Origin: Rhizobium sp. BT03
GTDB lineage: Bacteria; Pseudomonadota; Alphaproteobacteria; Rhizobiales; Rhizobiaceae
Length of the DNA: 64,000 bases
Direction of reading: 5' to 3'
Assembly: GCF_030053155.1 (NCBI RefSeq)
Contig: NZ_CP125640.1
Location: 2,551,001 to 2,615,000, forward strand
Shown here: in pieces, positions 34,960 to 43,728 of the stretch
How the letters are laid out: each line of letters starts with the position of its first letter
Position numbering within the stretch: the stretch's first letter is position 1
The notes under the pieces: generated by a model
Databases searched by the model: none
What the model was told of the DNA's origin: nothing
Seen by the model: the letters and a program-made list of their open reading frames with translations, nothing else
Program-made: the position numbers and the translations under genes

Positions 34960-36812
34960 GGCATCTGACCCGGCGCTTCGATGGCGCTGACGGTCACGCC
35001 CTTTTCCCGCACCAGGGCCTCCAACGCCACAATATCAGGCGCTTTCGGCGGCCGCGTCCAGGCCGACGAAACGGCAGTGGGATCGTCGAGTGCCAGCACC
35101 GCCGTCACCAGAATGGTTTCGCCGGCCGGAATCTGACCACGCAGCTGCGGCACGATGGTTTTGGCGACGATCACATTGGTGTTGGGCTGCGCCTTCTGCG
35201 CCAGCCCCGCGCGCTTGACTGAGGAACCGAGATCCAGAATGCCGGTGAAATCGGTTTGACCGATCGCATAGGCTGCCCCCTCCGAAGCCGACAGCCTATC
35301 CTGCTCGAAATCGCGGCGGCCGATGGCAAAGCCGCCTTCGGCAATCCGCAGCGGCCGGCCCGACCTGATCCGGTGGAGGCGGATATGCCAGGGGGCGGCG
35401 GGCACGAGCCAGGTTTCGACTTCGGCATCGGGGAAGGGCGACCATTTCGAATGAAGCACATCACCCGCGAGCCGGGCCTCCTCATTCGTTTCACGCACGC
35501 GGTAGTGCAGGCCGTCATCGCTGAAAGCCAGCATCGAATCGAAGGCGGCCAGCGCAAAGCCGCGCTCATCCGACTCGACGCTGAAGCCGTAACGGGCCGA
35601 ATATGCGAATTTTGCGTATTTCTCGGTGCCGAAACGCATCTGCAGGTTTTCCTGGCCGGAGGATAGCGCCACGACATCGCCGCCTGCCCGCATCAGAACC
35701 ATGCCGGGATGACGCTGGGGAATGACTTCGGGCGCCTGCTCCGGCGCCTTCTCGCTGGCGGTCCAGAAGGGATGATCCTCGGCGATCGCCAGCGGCAGAA
35801 AGGCCTTCAAGGCCCAGTAGGGCGAGCCGGCGGAATTGTAGCTCTCCGACATCAAGAGGTTCGGATAACCGAAACCGATCGACAGCACGCCGTCGCGATC
35901 GGCGATCGGCTTATCCCTCCACCAGCGCAGATGCTGCAGGCAGAGATGCTTGACCTCGCCCCAGGGCAGCGCCTCGACATCGGCAAAGGCGAGCACCGAC
36001 CAGAAGCCGGCGCAGGCGAAGCGATAAGTCAGGCTGCGGCCGAAGGGGATCGTTGCGCCATCGGCGGCAAACCAGTGGCGGAAATCCCGGGCGAACAGGA
36101 TCGCCCGTTCGCGGTAGCGCCTGGCGTAATCGTCGTCGACGAGCTTCGAATAGATCAGCCCGTAAAAATGCATGGCGAAGGGGATGTAGTGGTCGATGCG
36201 GCGGACATTGCCGTCACGATACCAGCCGTCGCCGATATAGAAGCCCTCGAGCTCTTCCAGATATTGCCGCGTCAGGCTGCGGTCGAAATCGGCGCCGAGG
36301 CGATCGAGGGCGATGTCGACGAAAATCCGGAAGAATTTCCAGTTGTTGTCGGCATAGTCGAACTGCCTGGCATGTTTGAGATAGGCGATGAGATTGCCGC
36401 GGGCGCGCTGATCGAGCGGTTCCCAGATTTTTTCCGGCACCAGCGCCAGGGCAAAACCGACAGCAGCAAGCTCGACCATCCGCTGGTCGCGGCCATTGAC
36501 CGTTCCCCAATATTCGGGATGGGCGGGATCGGTGCCGTTGGCGAGGCCTTCGGCGAACCGATGCCAGTGGGCGAAGTCGCCCTTGCCGGCGCCAAGCGGC
36601 GCCAGTCCCCAGAGCGGGCGGGCGAAGCCTTCGAGATCGGCCGCCGCCCGGTCGAAATGGGCGGCGGCACCGCTCAGCCTGACGCGGGCATTGCCTTTCG
36701 AAAAACAGGTAAGCAGCGGGTCGAAGAGATCAAGCAGGGCCCGGCTCATATCGGCACGGGTTTCGAGCGGATTGCCGGCGAGCGGGTTGGCGCTGGCGGG
36801 ATCATAGGTCAT
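34956..36812 (-). CDS. DUF2264 domain-containing protein
   Basis: A 618-residue protein with the DUF2264 core at about residues 15-360: YADNNWKFFRIFVDIAL, DGWYRDGNVRRIDHYIPFAM and the strong GYPNLLMSESYNSAGSPYW. The C-terminal part is a beta-rich domain (about 365-600), in the style of alpha/alpha-toroid polysaccharide-active enzymes. The start at 36812 is chosen because it lies four bases after the LacI stop; the frame is open upstream. No signal peptide is seen, so it is probably cytoplasmic. DUF2264 activity is not established; a glycoside hydrolase or lyase role is plausible from fold and context. Confidence 0.85.
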   Translation of the reverse strand: MTYDPASANPLAGNPLETRADMSRALLDLFDPLLTCFSKGNARVRLSGAAAHFDRAAADLEGFARPLWGLAPLGAGKGDFAHWHRFAEGLANGTDPAHPEYWGTVNGRDQRMVELAAVGFALALVPEKIWEPLDQRARGNLIAYLKHARQFDYADNNWKFFRIFVDIALDRLGADFDRSLTRQYLEELEGFYIGDGWYRDGNVRRIDHYIPFAMHFYGLIYSKLVDDDYARRYRERAILFARDFRHWFAADGATIPFGRSLTYRFACAGFWSVLAFADVEALPWGEVKHLCLQHLRWWRDKPIADRDGVLSIGFGYPNLLMSESYNSAGSPYWALKAFLPLAIAEDHPFWTASEKAPEQAPEVIPQRHPGMVLMRAGGDVVALSSGQENLQMRFGTEKYAKFAYSARYGFSVESDERGFALAAFDSMLAFSDDGLHYRVRETNEEARLAGDVLHSKWSPFPDAEVETWLVPAAPWHIRLHRIRSGRPLRIAEGGFAIGRRDFEQDRLSASEGAAYAIGQTDFTGILDLGSSVKRAGLAQKAQPNTNVIVAKTIVPQLRGQIPAGETILVTAVLALDDPTAVSSAWTRPPKAPDIVALEALVREKGVTVSAIEAPGQMP

Positions 36813-36816
36813 CGGA

Positions 36817-37848
36817 TCACTCACGGGTTTCAGCGTTCGGAACGGTCCCTCCCGCAACGGGAACGACAGCCTGGCAGATGTGGCGCGCCGGCGCCGTCCT
36901 GTTGCGGAAACGCGACAGCATCAGCGAGACGGCTTCACGCCCGAGCGCGGCGCGGTCGACGCGCATGGTGGAAAGCTGCGGATTGGTCATCAGCGCGCAG
37001 GGCAGATCATCGAAGCCGACGATCGCGAAATCCTCCGGCACCCGCAGACCGGCTTCGGTGACGGCCTCCAGCACGCCGACGGCGATGAAATCATTCATGC
37101 AGAAGGCGGCGGTGAAACCGGCATTTTCGGCAAGGATCGCGGCCGTGCGTTCATGGGCCTCGCCGCTGGCGCTGCCCTGCAGTGCGAGCGGCACGAAACG
37201 GCCCTCGGCACCGGGAACGGCGGCGATGGCCGCCTCGAAACCGCGGATGCGCTCCCGGATCGTATGGCGGTGCGAGCCGCTCAGATGCAGGATGCGGCGA
37301 TGGCCGGCCTTCATCAATCGGCTGGCCGCCTGATAGGCGCCGAAGAAATTAGCCGGCGAAACGCCGTCGAACTGCATTCTGGGATCGGTGCCGTTGACGA
37401 GGACGGCCGGCGTCATGGTCTCCCGCAGCCAGCCGCGCAGCATCTCGTTCGGATCGATGCCGACAAGAAAGAGCCCTTCGGCGCCCGCTGCCTGCATATA
37501 GTCGCGCACGGCGTCCGGGGTGGTGCGATCCTCGCGGACCATGCGGATTTCGAAGGGCATGCCCGCTTCGGCGGCTCCGGCGCGCAAGCCGTCGACGATG
37601 GCCTCATAAAAGACGCTGAGGCCGCCGGTGACGCCGTCGCTGGCGATCAGCGCCAGCCCGCCGGCAACGGCTTCAGTCGCAGATTTGACCGGATAGCCAT
37701 GCTCGGCCGCCACCTTCAGGATCTGGCGGCGCACGGTTTCGCTGATGCCGGGTTCGTTGGCAAGCACCCGCGACACCGTGGAGACGGAGACGCCGGCCAA
37801 TGTGGCGATATCGGCCTGGCGCGGCCGTCTGATCTTTTGTTCGTTCAT
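36817..37848 (-). CDS. LacI family transcriptional regulator
   Basis: A 343-residue regulator. The DNA-binding helix-turn-helix and hinge are DIATLAGVSVSTVSRVLANE near residues 12-32. The rest is the sugar-binding periplasmic-protein-like domain (ALIASDGVTGGLSVFYEAIV, GFDDLPCALMTNP). I use the ATG at 37848; a TTG two codons upstream is also possible. It is the first gene before DUF2264 and the hydroxyacid dehydrogenase, and is divergent from a solute-binding protein gene. Two TTGCAA palindromes lie in the gap, so it probably regulates both units. Confidence 0.92.
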   Translation of the reverse strand: MNEQKIRRPRQADIATLAGVSVSTVSRVLANEPGISETVRRQILKVAAEHGYPVKSATEAVAGGLALIASDGVTGGLSVFYEAIVDGLRAGAAEAGMPFEIRMVREDRTTPDAVRDYMQAAGAEGLFLVGIDPNEMLRGWLRETMTPAVLVNGTDPRMQFDGVSPANFFGAYQAASRLMKAGHRRILHLSGSHRHTIRERIRGFEAAIAAVPGAEGRFVPLALQGSASGEAHERTAAILAENAGFTAAFCMNDFIAVGVLEAVTEAGLRVPEDFAIVGFDDLPCALMTNPQLSTMRVDRAALGREAVSLMLSRFRNRTAPARHICQAVVPVAGGTVPNAETRE

Positions 37849-37869
37849 AACCAAAGCTTATGCAAGTTA

Positions 37870-37881
37870 TGCAAATTTGCA
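37870..37881. promoter_or_regulatory. candidate LacI operator 1
   Basis: TGCAAATTTGCA is a perfect 12-bp palindrome 22 bases from the LacI start and about 110 bases from the divergent binding-protein start. It is the symmetrical kind of site bound by LacI regulators. Confidence 0.55.
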
Positions 37882-37903
37882 AGATAATCATTATTTCTTG
37901 CAA
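37877..37903. promoter_or_regulatory. candidate LacI operator 2 (overlapping)
   Basis: TTGCAAG and CTTGCAA form a perfect 7-bp inverted repeat with a 13-base AT-rich spacer. It shares its left arm with the adjacent TGCAAATTTGCA palindrome. Confidence 0.45.
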
Positions 37904-37993
37904 TGAATATTTTTTTGCGTACTCTTTATGACGAATTGCTCGCAAACGCCATTGGGAGGATGGCAGCGGGCATATTGGGGCAAGGAGGATATC

Positions 37994-39280
37994 ATGCAGG
38001 TCAACCGCCGTTCATTTCTGATGGGTACAGCCGGAGCAGCCGCCGGCCTCGCCTTTGGCGCGGGAAGCGCCGTTCCGGCTTTTGCCGAAGACGTATCGCT
38101 GCGCGCCATGTGGTGGGGCTCGAACGACCGCGCCAAGCGCACGCTTGACGTCGCCAAACTCTACCAGTCGAAGACGTCAGGCGTCACGATCGTCGGTGAA
38201 TCGCTGTCGGGCGACGGCTACTGGACGAAGCTCGCCACCCAGATGGCCGGCCGCGCCATCGCCGATGTCTTCCAGCTCGAGCCGGGAACGATCTCCGATT
38301 ATTCCAAGCGCGGCGCCTGCATGCCGCTCGACGAATTCGTCCCCTCGACGCTGAAGGTCCAGTCCTTCGGCGCCGACATGCTGAAACTGACCACCATCGA
38401 CGGCAAACTCTATGGTGTCGGCCTCGGCCTCAACTCCTTCTCGATGTTCTTCGACACCGTCGAATTCGAAAAGGCCGGCATCCCGCTGCCGACACCCGAA
38501 CTGACCTGGGATGAGTATGCCAAGCTCGCCGTCGAACTCACCAAGTCTTCCGGCAAGAGCGGAGGACCCTATGCGGCCCGCTACGCCTATGTGTTCGACG
38601 CCTGGCTGCGCCAGCGCGGCAAGAGCCTTTTTGCCAAGGAAACCGTCGGGCTCGGCTTTACGGCCGACGATGCCACGGAATGGTTCGACTATTGGGAGAA
38701 GCTGCGCAAGGCGGGCGGCACCGTTGCCGCCGACGTCCAGACGCTCGATCAGAACACCATCGACACCAATTGCCTTGGTCTCGGCAAATCGGTGATCGGC
38801 ATGGCCTATTCCAACCAGATGGTCGGCTATCAGCTGATCATCAAGAACAAGCTCGGCATCACCATGCTGCCGCGGGAAAAGAAGGGCGGCCCGTCGGGCC
38901 ACTACTACCGTCCCGCACTGATCTGGAGTCTCGGCGCCACGACGAAGAACGGCGAAGCGGCCGCGAAATTCATCGATTTCTTCGTCAACGATATCGAGGC
39001 CGGCAAGATCCTCGGCGTCGAGCGCGGCGTGCCGATGTCGCCGGCCGTGCGTGAAGCCATTCTGCCTCAGCTCAACCCGACGGAGCAGGAAACGGTCAAA
39101 TACGTCAATCTTCTCAAGGATCAGGTCGGCGAATATCCGCCGCCGGTGCCGATGGGCGCAACCCAGTTCGACCAGCGCGTCCTGCGCCCGATCTGCGACG
39201 AACTCGCCTTCGAACGGATTTCGCCGGCCGATGCGGCGACCCGGCTCGTCGAAGAGGGTAAGGCGACGCTCAAAGGATGA
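37994..39280 (+). CDS. extracellular solute-binding protein without neighbouring permeases
   Basis: A 428-residue periplasmic binding protein. A signal sequence with twin-arginine-like residues (VNRRSFLMGTAGAAAGLAFG) ends near AFA. The mature start LRAMWWGSNDRAKRT is close to LRLLWWGSQPRADRT in the importer's own binding protein at 27135, and both end with a similar Pro-rich segment. An AAGGAGG SD lies five bases before the ATG at 37994. No permease or ATPase gene lies nearby on this strand. A strong terminator follows. It may feed the same importer a related sugar. Confidence 0.92.
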   Translation: MQVNRRSFLMGTAGAAAGLAFGAGSAVPAFAEDVSLRAMWWGSNDRAKRTLDVAKLYQSKTSGVTIVGESLSGDGYWTKLATQMAGRAIADVFQLEPGTISDYSKRGACMPLDEFVPSTLKVQSFGADMLKLTTIDGKLYGVGLGLNSFSMFFDTVEFEKAGIPLPTPELTWDEYAKLAVELTKSSGKSGGPYAARYAYVFDAWLRQRGKSLFAKETVGLGFTADDATEWFDYWEKLRKAGGTVAADVQTLDQNTIDTNCLGLGKSVIGMAYSNQMVGYQLIIKNKLGITMLPREKKGGPSGHYYRPALIWSLGATTKNGEAAAKFIDFFVNDIEAGKILGVERGVPMSPAVREAILPQLNPTEQETVKYVNLLKDQVGEYPPPVPMGATQFDQRVLRPICDELAFERISPADAATRLVEEGKATLKG

Positions 39281-39297
39281 GCGATCGCCCGACATGA

Positions 39298-39334
39298 AGA
39301 GAGGCCCGCGAACCCCGGCGGGCCTCTCTCGTTT
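39298..39334 (+). terminator. rho-independent terminator after the second binding protein
   Basis: AGAGAGGCCCGC and GCGGGCCTCTCT form a perfect 12-bp stem, followed by CGTTTTG. It lies 17 bases after the stop and may serve the convergent GH26-like gene also. Confidence 0.85.
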
Positions 39335-39341
39335 TGCGGTA

Positions 39342-40310
39342 TCAGTTGCCTACGCTTTCGACCACGCGCCAGTCCGGCCGGCCGAGATCGAACGGCCAGG
39401 CGTGCACATCCCGGTCGTTGAAGTAGACGACCTCCTGCAAGTTCGGAAAGGCGCTCTGCTTCAGCGTCGCGGTTTCGATCCAGGGCCTGACATAGGCGTC
39501 GCCGCCTTCATAACCCAGCTCCGCCACCCAGACCGGCTTGCCGTAGCCGGCGACGAGATCGTAACCCTGCTTCAGCGCTTCGGCGAACGTGCGATGCTTG
39601 TTGTAGGCAAGCTCGTCGTAGCGTTCCAGGCCAAAGACCGAGAGGCCGACGAGATCGACATAATCGTCGCCGGGGTAGTAGTCCTGCAAGCCGGGCTCAC
39701 CCTTCGGCGACCACATGATTTCAGTGCCCGGCGCCTCCTGGCGGACGATATCCATCATTCGCTTGTAGGCGGCGATATAATCGCGCGGATTCCACCCGGA
39801 CCATGAGAACCGTCCCGACTTGTCCTCCATCTCCTGGCCCCAGCGGACGATCACCGGGCTTTTCAGCTGGGATATCATCTGCGCGATCGCCCGCATGTTG
39901 ACATCGTAATCGCCGCGCAGGACCTTCTGGCGAAGCTCGTTGGAGGTCAGCCGCCAGTCGACGTCCCAGGACCACGGCTCCACTGAGATCAGCATATTGC
40001 GGCCCCTGGCCAGCGCGTAGGCATCAGCGACGCGCAGCGTCTCCAGATCGACGTCCTCCCAGGGCAGGAACAGGGCCTCGGTCGAGACATTCGATTGCGC
40101 GCCGAAGTCGCCATGCGGATCGTAGGCGCCGAACTTGATGCCGTCGGAATGCAGAACGGGGCGTTTGTCGATGATCGTCTGGACGCCTGCCGCCGGGTTC
40201 GGAACAATGCCGGCATATTGCATCTCGCTTCGGCCAGGCATATCAGCGGCACACAGCAGGAGCAGTGCCATCGCTGCGGTCGAGAGGTTTTTTTTCATCA
40301 GCTTCTTCAC
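39342..40310 (-). CDS. secreted GH26-like glycoside hydrolase
   Basis: A 322-residue protein with a signal peptide (LSTAAMALLLLCAADMP). The TIM-barrel pattern of GH26-type endo-beta-mannanases and related endoglycanases is seen: a candidate acid/base E160 in VIVRWGQEMED and a candidate nucleophile E264 in PVWVAELGYEG, with W residues as expected near the sugar. Length is compatible with a single catalytic domain. It is the last gene of an operon with a GT2 synthase and nucleotide-sugar genes. Such hydrolases often trim or release the polymer made by the partner synthase. The substrate is not readable from sequence. Confidence 0.8.
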   Translation of the reverse strand: MKKLMKKNLSTAAMALLLLCAADMPGRSEMQYAGIVPNPAAGVQTIIDKRPVLHSDGIKFGAYDPHGDFGAQSNVSTEALFLPWEDVDLETLRVADAYALARGRNMLISVEPWSWDVDWRLTSNELRQKVLRGDYDVNMRAIAQMISQLKSPVIVRWGQEMEDKSGRFSWSGWNPRDYIAAYKRMMDIVRQEAPGTEIMWSPKGEPGLQDYYPGDDYVDLVGLSVFGLERYDELAYNKHRTFAEALKQGYDLVAGYGKPVWVAELGYEGGDAYVRPWIETATLKQSAFPNLQEVVYFNDRDVHAWPFDLGRPDWRVVESVGN

Positions 40311-40313
40311 GGC

Positions 40314-40841
40314 TCACCCTCCTTTTCGGGCTACTTCCTGGCTCAGCAGGACCTGCTTCAGGTCATGCGCCTTGGCGCTGACCGAATCCATGGGAACGAG
40401 CTTGCGAAACTCGTCATCAACGCGCACGGACGCATGACGGAAGACGTACCAATTGCCGTCCGGCTGGCGCCGCTGATAGATCGTGTTGCCGATCTTGCGG
40501 TGGCCGAAACAGGTGCTGGCGCGGGCCGCACCTTCGGCATTCGTCCAGGTGGCGCGCATGCAGAGCTGACCGAGATCGTCGACCACCCACTTGCCTTCGG
40601 CGAAGGATTGCTTGCCCTTGTCGTTCACCCAGGCGACGAACCGCCGGCCGTCATCCGAGAAACGGCCGCCGCCGGTGTTCCAGACCCAGGTCTTGTCGCC
40701 GTAGATGCGGTAGAGCTCATAGGCACTGAGCGGCGTCGGCGTCGCCGCCTTCTTGCCGGCTGCCTCGGCGCCATGTGCCGCCAACGGCAGGCATAGGCTG
40801 AGAGCAAGCGCTGCTCCATAAAGTTTCGATCCGATACGCAT
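40314..40841 (-). CDS. DUF995 domain-containing exported protein
   Basis: A 175-residue protein with a signal peptide (YGAALALSLCLPLAAHGA). The mature domain shows the DUF995 pattern: YELYRIYGDKTWVWNTGGGR, FAEGKWVVDDLGQLCMRA, STCFGHRKIGNTIYQRRQPD and WYVFRH. DUF995 is common in rhizobia and other Alphaproteobacteria; function unknown. GGAGG lies six bases before the ATG at 40841. It lies between the GT2 synthase and the GH26-like genes, with the start of the next gene three bases after its stop, so it is an operon member. Confidence 0.85.
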   Translation of the reverse strand: MRIGSKLYGAALALSLCLPLAAHGAEAAGKKAATPTPLSAYELYRIYGDKTWVWNTGGGRFSDDGRRFVAWVNDKGKQSFAEGKWVVDDLGQLCMRATWTNAEGAARASTCFGHRKIGNTIYQRRQPDGNWYVFRHASVRVDDEFRKLVPMDSVSAKAHDLKQVLLSQEVARKGG

Positions 40842-40878
40842 TACATCCTCCTGTTCGGCACTTGCCGGCTCCGCCGGC

Positions 40879-42747
40879 TCAGACACCCTGTTGGTCCCGT
40901 CCCATGTTGCCGAACCCATTCCATTTGAGACGGAATTTCGTGATCTTGGTCTTGCCGCCGCCGAGGCCGGCACCGGCCACGGCAAATTGCGTTTCGGTGA
41001 AGCTGACGAATGGCTGGCCGTGGGAAAGGGCTTCGAGGCTGCGGAGACCATGGCTGCCCAGCTGCATGCCGCCGGTAAACCAGATGGCAAGCCCCATGGC
41101 GGTCGCGAGCCGCAGCCCGTGCGATTGCGGCAGCAGCGGCAGGCCGTTCTCGATCGCATGGCGAACGACGATCAGCACCGCCACCGACAGATAGATCGAG
41201 AGGTTTATCGCCGCGAAAATATAAAAGCCTTGGGCGGCGGCGGCCTCGCTGGCGAGCGCTATGGCGACGGCGCACAGCCCGGCGAGCGCGATATAGGGCG
41301 CGACGACGCGCAGCGGCAGAGAATGCTGCTGCTGCTTTCCCTTCGGCGTGATGCGGAAATCGACGAAGGAGCCGGAGATATAATCGCGCATGGCCGCCAG
41401 GCTGCCGGCGAGCGACCATGGCCAGCGCAGGAAGATGAAGGCCAGCCCCTCCCAGCCGAACAGTTTCGCATCATGCGGCCTGAAGCTTCCCGTCGCTCGC
41501 CAGAAGACGGAAAACAGCGTCAGCACGACCGATATCGGCGCGAAATGCAGCAGAAAATCCGGATAGGTGACGTTGACGAAAACATGGCCCGTCAGCAGGG
41601 CGGCAACCGGCAGCAGGAACATCACCGCCATGAAAACGGAAAAGAGCGGATACCACAGCTGCGAGAACACGAACTGAAATTTCAGCCGCCACGGCAGATG
41701 CGCGATGTAGCGGCTGGAATGTTGCAGCAGAATGGTGACGAGGCTGCGCGACCACTGGAACTCCTGGACGACGAGATCGGCAAAATTCGCCGGGCCGTCA
41801 CCATGGGCGATCGCATCGACGGCATGCACGCCGCGCCAGCCGCCGGCATTCATCATCAGCGTCGTCGAATGGTCTTCGGCAAGCTCGGGGCCGAGGCCGC
41901 CGATCTGACGCAGCGCCGAGGTGCGAACCGCATAATGCGAGCCGATGCAAAGCGGCGCCCAGCCATTGTTGTAACCGGTCTGCAGCGAACCGTGCAGGCT
42001 GGCCTCGGCATAGAGCCTGCCGCGCGCGGCCCAGCTCGCAGCCGCATTCGCATCGCAGATGCTGGGCGCGGAGACATAACCGATTTCGGGGTCGGCGAAG
42101 GGACGCAGGACCTCGCGGAGATAGGTCGGCGTCGGCACATGATCGGCATCGAACTGGGCGACGAAATCGTAACGCGCATAGCCGAAATGATCGTAGAAAT
42201 AGGCGAGGTTGCCTTCCTTGCAGCGCGTCCGGCGCGGCCAGGTCGCACGATGATAGTCCGCCACCCCCTTTCGGGTGGAGATCAGCACGCCGCGCTCGGC
42301 GCACCAGCGCCGGGTCTCCTCCGAAGGATCCTCGTCGGCCAGCCAGACATCGAAATCGACGCCGACCTGGTCGAGCATCGCCTGCAGCGTGGCGCGGACG
42401 ACGGCAAAGGGCTCGGAGGGCGCCTTGGTGACCACCATCGCCACCCGCCCCTCCGGCAGCTCTGCGCGCGGGCTGACCGTCCGCGCATCGAGGAAGATCA
42501 GGATGAAATAGGCCGGGACGAGCGTGATCCAGCCCAATACCAGGGTGATGAGCACGAAGGCGGTCCAGGAAATGATGTGAGCCGACTGGCACCACCAGAT
42601 CCAGAAATAACCGAGCGCCGCCAGCCAGCAGAGGATGCCGAGGCCGTAAGCGGCGCGGTTCCAGCCGCTAAAAACAGGATCGAATGTATCTGCGGCGGCG
42701 GCTTTCGCCGTCCTGGCACGGTGGCCGATTTCCGAACCAATGCTCAT
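40879..42747 (-). CDS. membrane glycosyltransferase family 2 (polysaccharide synthase-like)
   Basis: A 622-residue processive-type GT2. Two transmembrane helices open the protein (YGLGILCWLAALGYFWIWW, FVLITLVLGWITLVPAYFIL). The catalytic domain has VWLADEDPSEETR, the DxD-like QFDADHVPTPTYL and AEDHSTTLMM (catalytic Asp). The QxxRW site is varied: QEFQWSRSLV. Five or so helices follow. The fold matches cellulose/curdlan-type synthases, but there is no PilZ domain. It starts four bases into the end of the galE-like gene. Its product is an unknown exopolysaccharide. Confidence 0.9.
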   Translation of the reverse strand: MSIGSEIGHRARTAKAAAADTFDPVFSGWNRAAYGLGILCWLAALGYFWIWWCQSAHIISWTAFVLITLVLGWITLVPAYFILIFLDARTVSPRAELPEGRVAMVVTKAPSEPFAVVRATLQAMLDQVGVDFDVWLADEDPSEETRRWCAERGVLISTRKGVADYHRATWPRRTRCKEGNLAYFYDHFGYARYDFVAQFDADHVPTPTYLREVLRPFADPEIGYVSAPSICDANAAASWAARGRLYAEASLHGSLQTGYNNGWAPLCIGSHYAVRTSALRQIGGLGPELAEDHSTTLMMNAGGWRGVHAVDAIAHGDGPANFADLVVQEFQWSRSLVTILLQHSSRYIAHLPWRLKFQFVFSQLWYPLFSVFMAVMFLLPVAALLTGHVFVNVTYPDFLLHFAPISVVLTLFSVFWRATGSFRPHDAKLFGWEGLAFIFLRWPWSLAGSLAAMRDYISGSFVDFRITPKGKQQQHSLPLRVVAPYIALAGLCAVAIALASEAAAAQGFYIFAAINLSIYLSVAVLIVVRHAIENGLPLLPQSHGLRLATAMGLAIWFTGGMQLGSHGLRSLEALSHGQPFVSFTETQFAVAGAGLGGGKTKITKFRLKWNGFGNMGRDQQGV

Positions 42748-43727
42748 GCCGTCACCTTCAGGCCGAAAGTGGGACCGGCGGTGCGGATGATCGTATCAAT
42801 ATCGGAGAGAGCGGGCGTGAAGCCGAGTTCCGCCTTCGCTCTTGCCGTGTCGGCAAAGAGGATCGGCGGATCGCCGGCCCGGCGGGGCCGATAACGGACG
42901 GGAACTTCAAGGCCGGTCGCCCGATGGATGGCTTCGAGGATCTCGCGCACCGAAGTGCCTCGGCCGGAGCCGAGATTGACACTGAGCGAGCCGCCGTCGG
43001 CCATCAGGTGATTGACGGCGGCAAGATGGGCCTGCGCGAGATCGCTGACATGAATATAGTCGCGCACACAGGTTCCGTCTTCGGTCGGATAATCGGTGCC
43101 GAAGATATCGAGCCGCTCCAGCCTGCCGGCGGCAGCGAGAAGGGCGCGAGGGATGAGATGGGTCTCGGGCTGGTGGCGCTCGGCAAGCTCACCCTCCGGA
43201 TCGGCGCCGGCCGCATTGAAATAACGCAGCGCGGCGAAGCGGATCCCGTAGGCAGCCGCAAAATCCTCGAGCGCCATCTCGAAGATCAGTTTGGTGCGGC
43301 CGTAGGGATTGACCGGTTGCTGTGGCGTTTCCTCCCGTATCGGCAGGGTGGCGGGGACGCCATACGTGGCGCAGCTGCTCGAAAAGACGATCCGCTCGAT
43401 ATCCTGGTCGAGGCAGGCCTCCAGCAGCGTCAGGCTGCCGACGACGTTGTTGCGGTAATATTTCCTCGGCATCTCGACGGATTCGCCGACATAGGCATTG
43501 GCGCCGCAATGGATGACGCAATCGGGCGAAAACTCCGCGAGGGTCCGGCGCAGTGTCGCTGCATCGGCAAGATCCGCCCGGATCAGCGGCCCCCAGCGGA
43601 CACTGTCGGCATGCCCCGTCGAGAGATTGTCGTAGGTGACCGGGACCATGCCGGCACGCGCCAGCGTTTTGCAGATATGACTGCCTATGAAACCGGCGCC
43701 ACCGGTAACCAAGATGTAGCGGGGCAT
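42744..43727 (-). CDS. galE: UDP-glucose 4-epimerase-like protein
   Basis: A 327-residue short-chain epimerase. The NAD site is LVTGGAGFIGSHICK and the catalytic pair is Y and K in NPYGRTKLIFEMAL, with the serine in IVFSSSCATYG. RYFNAAGADPEGE is the typical GalE signature. GGAGG lies eleven bases before the ATG at 43727. It interconverts UDP-glucose and UDP-galactose, or UDP-xylose and UDP-arabinose in some members; the neighbouring UXS-like gene makes the second possible. It couples to the GT2 gene by a four-base overlap. Confidence 0.87.
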   Translation of the reverse strand: MPRYILVTGGAGFIGSHICKTLARAGMVPVTYDNLSTGHADSVRWGPLIRADLADAATLRRTLAEFSPDCVIHCGANAYVGESVEMPRKYYRNNVVGSLTLLEACLDQDIERIVFSSSCATYGVPATLPIREETPQQPVNPYGRTKLIFEMALEDFAAAYGIRFAALRYFNAAGADPEGELAERHQPETHLIPRALLAAAGRLERLDIFGTDYPTEDGTCVRDYIHVSDLAQAHLAAVNHLMADGGSLSVNLGSGRGTSVREILEAIHRATGLEVPVRYRPRRAGDPPILFADTARAKAELGFTPALSDIDTIIRTAGPTFGLKVTA

Positions 43728-43728
43728 C

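Noticed and set aside
40891..42894. 667-codon plus-strand frame opposite the GT2 gene
   Set aside because: Arg/Gly/Gln-rich composition without motifs, opposite an obvious membrane glycosyltransferase.
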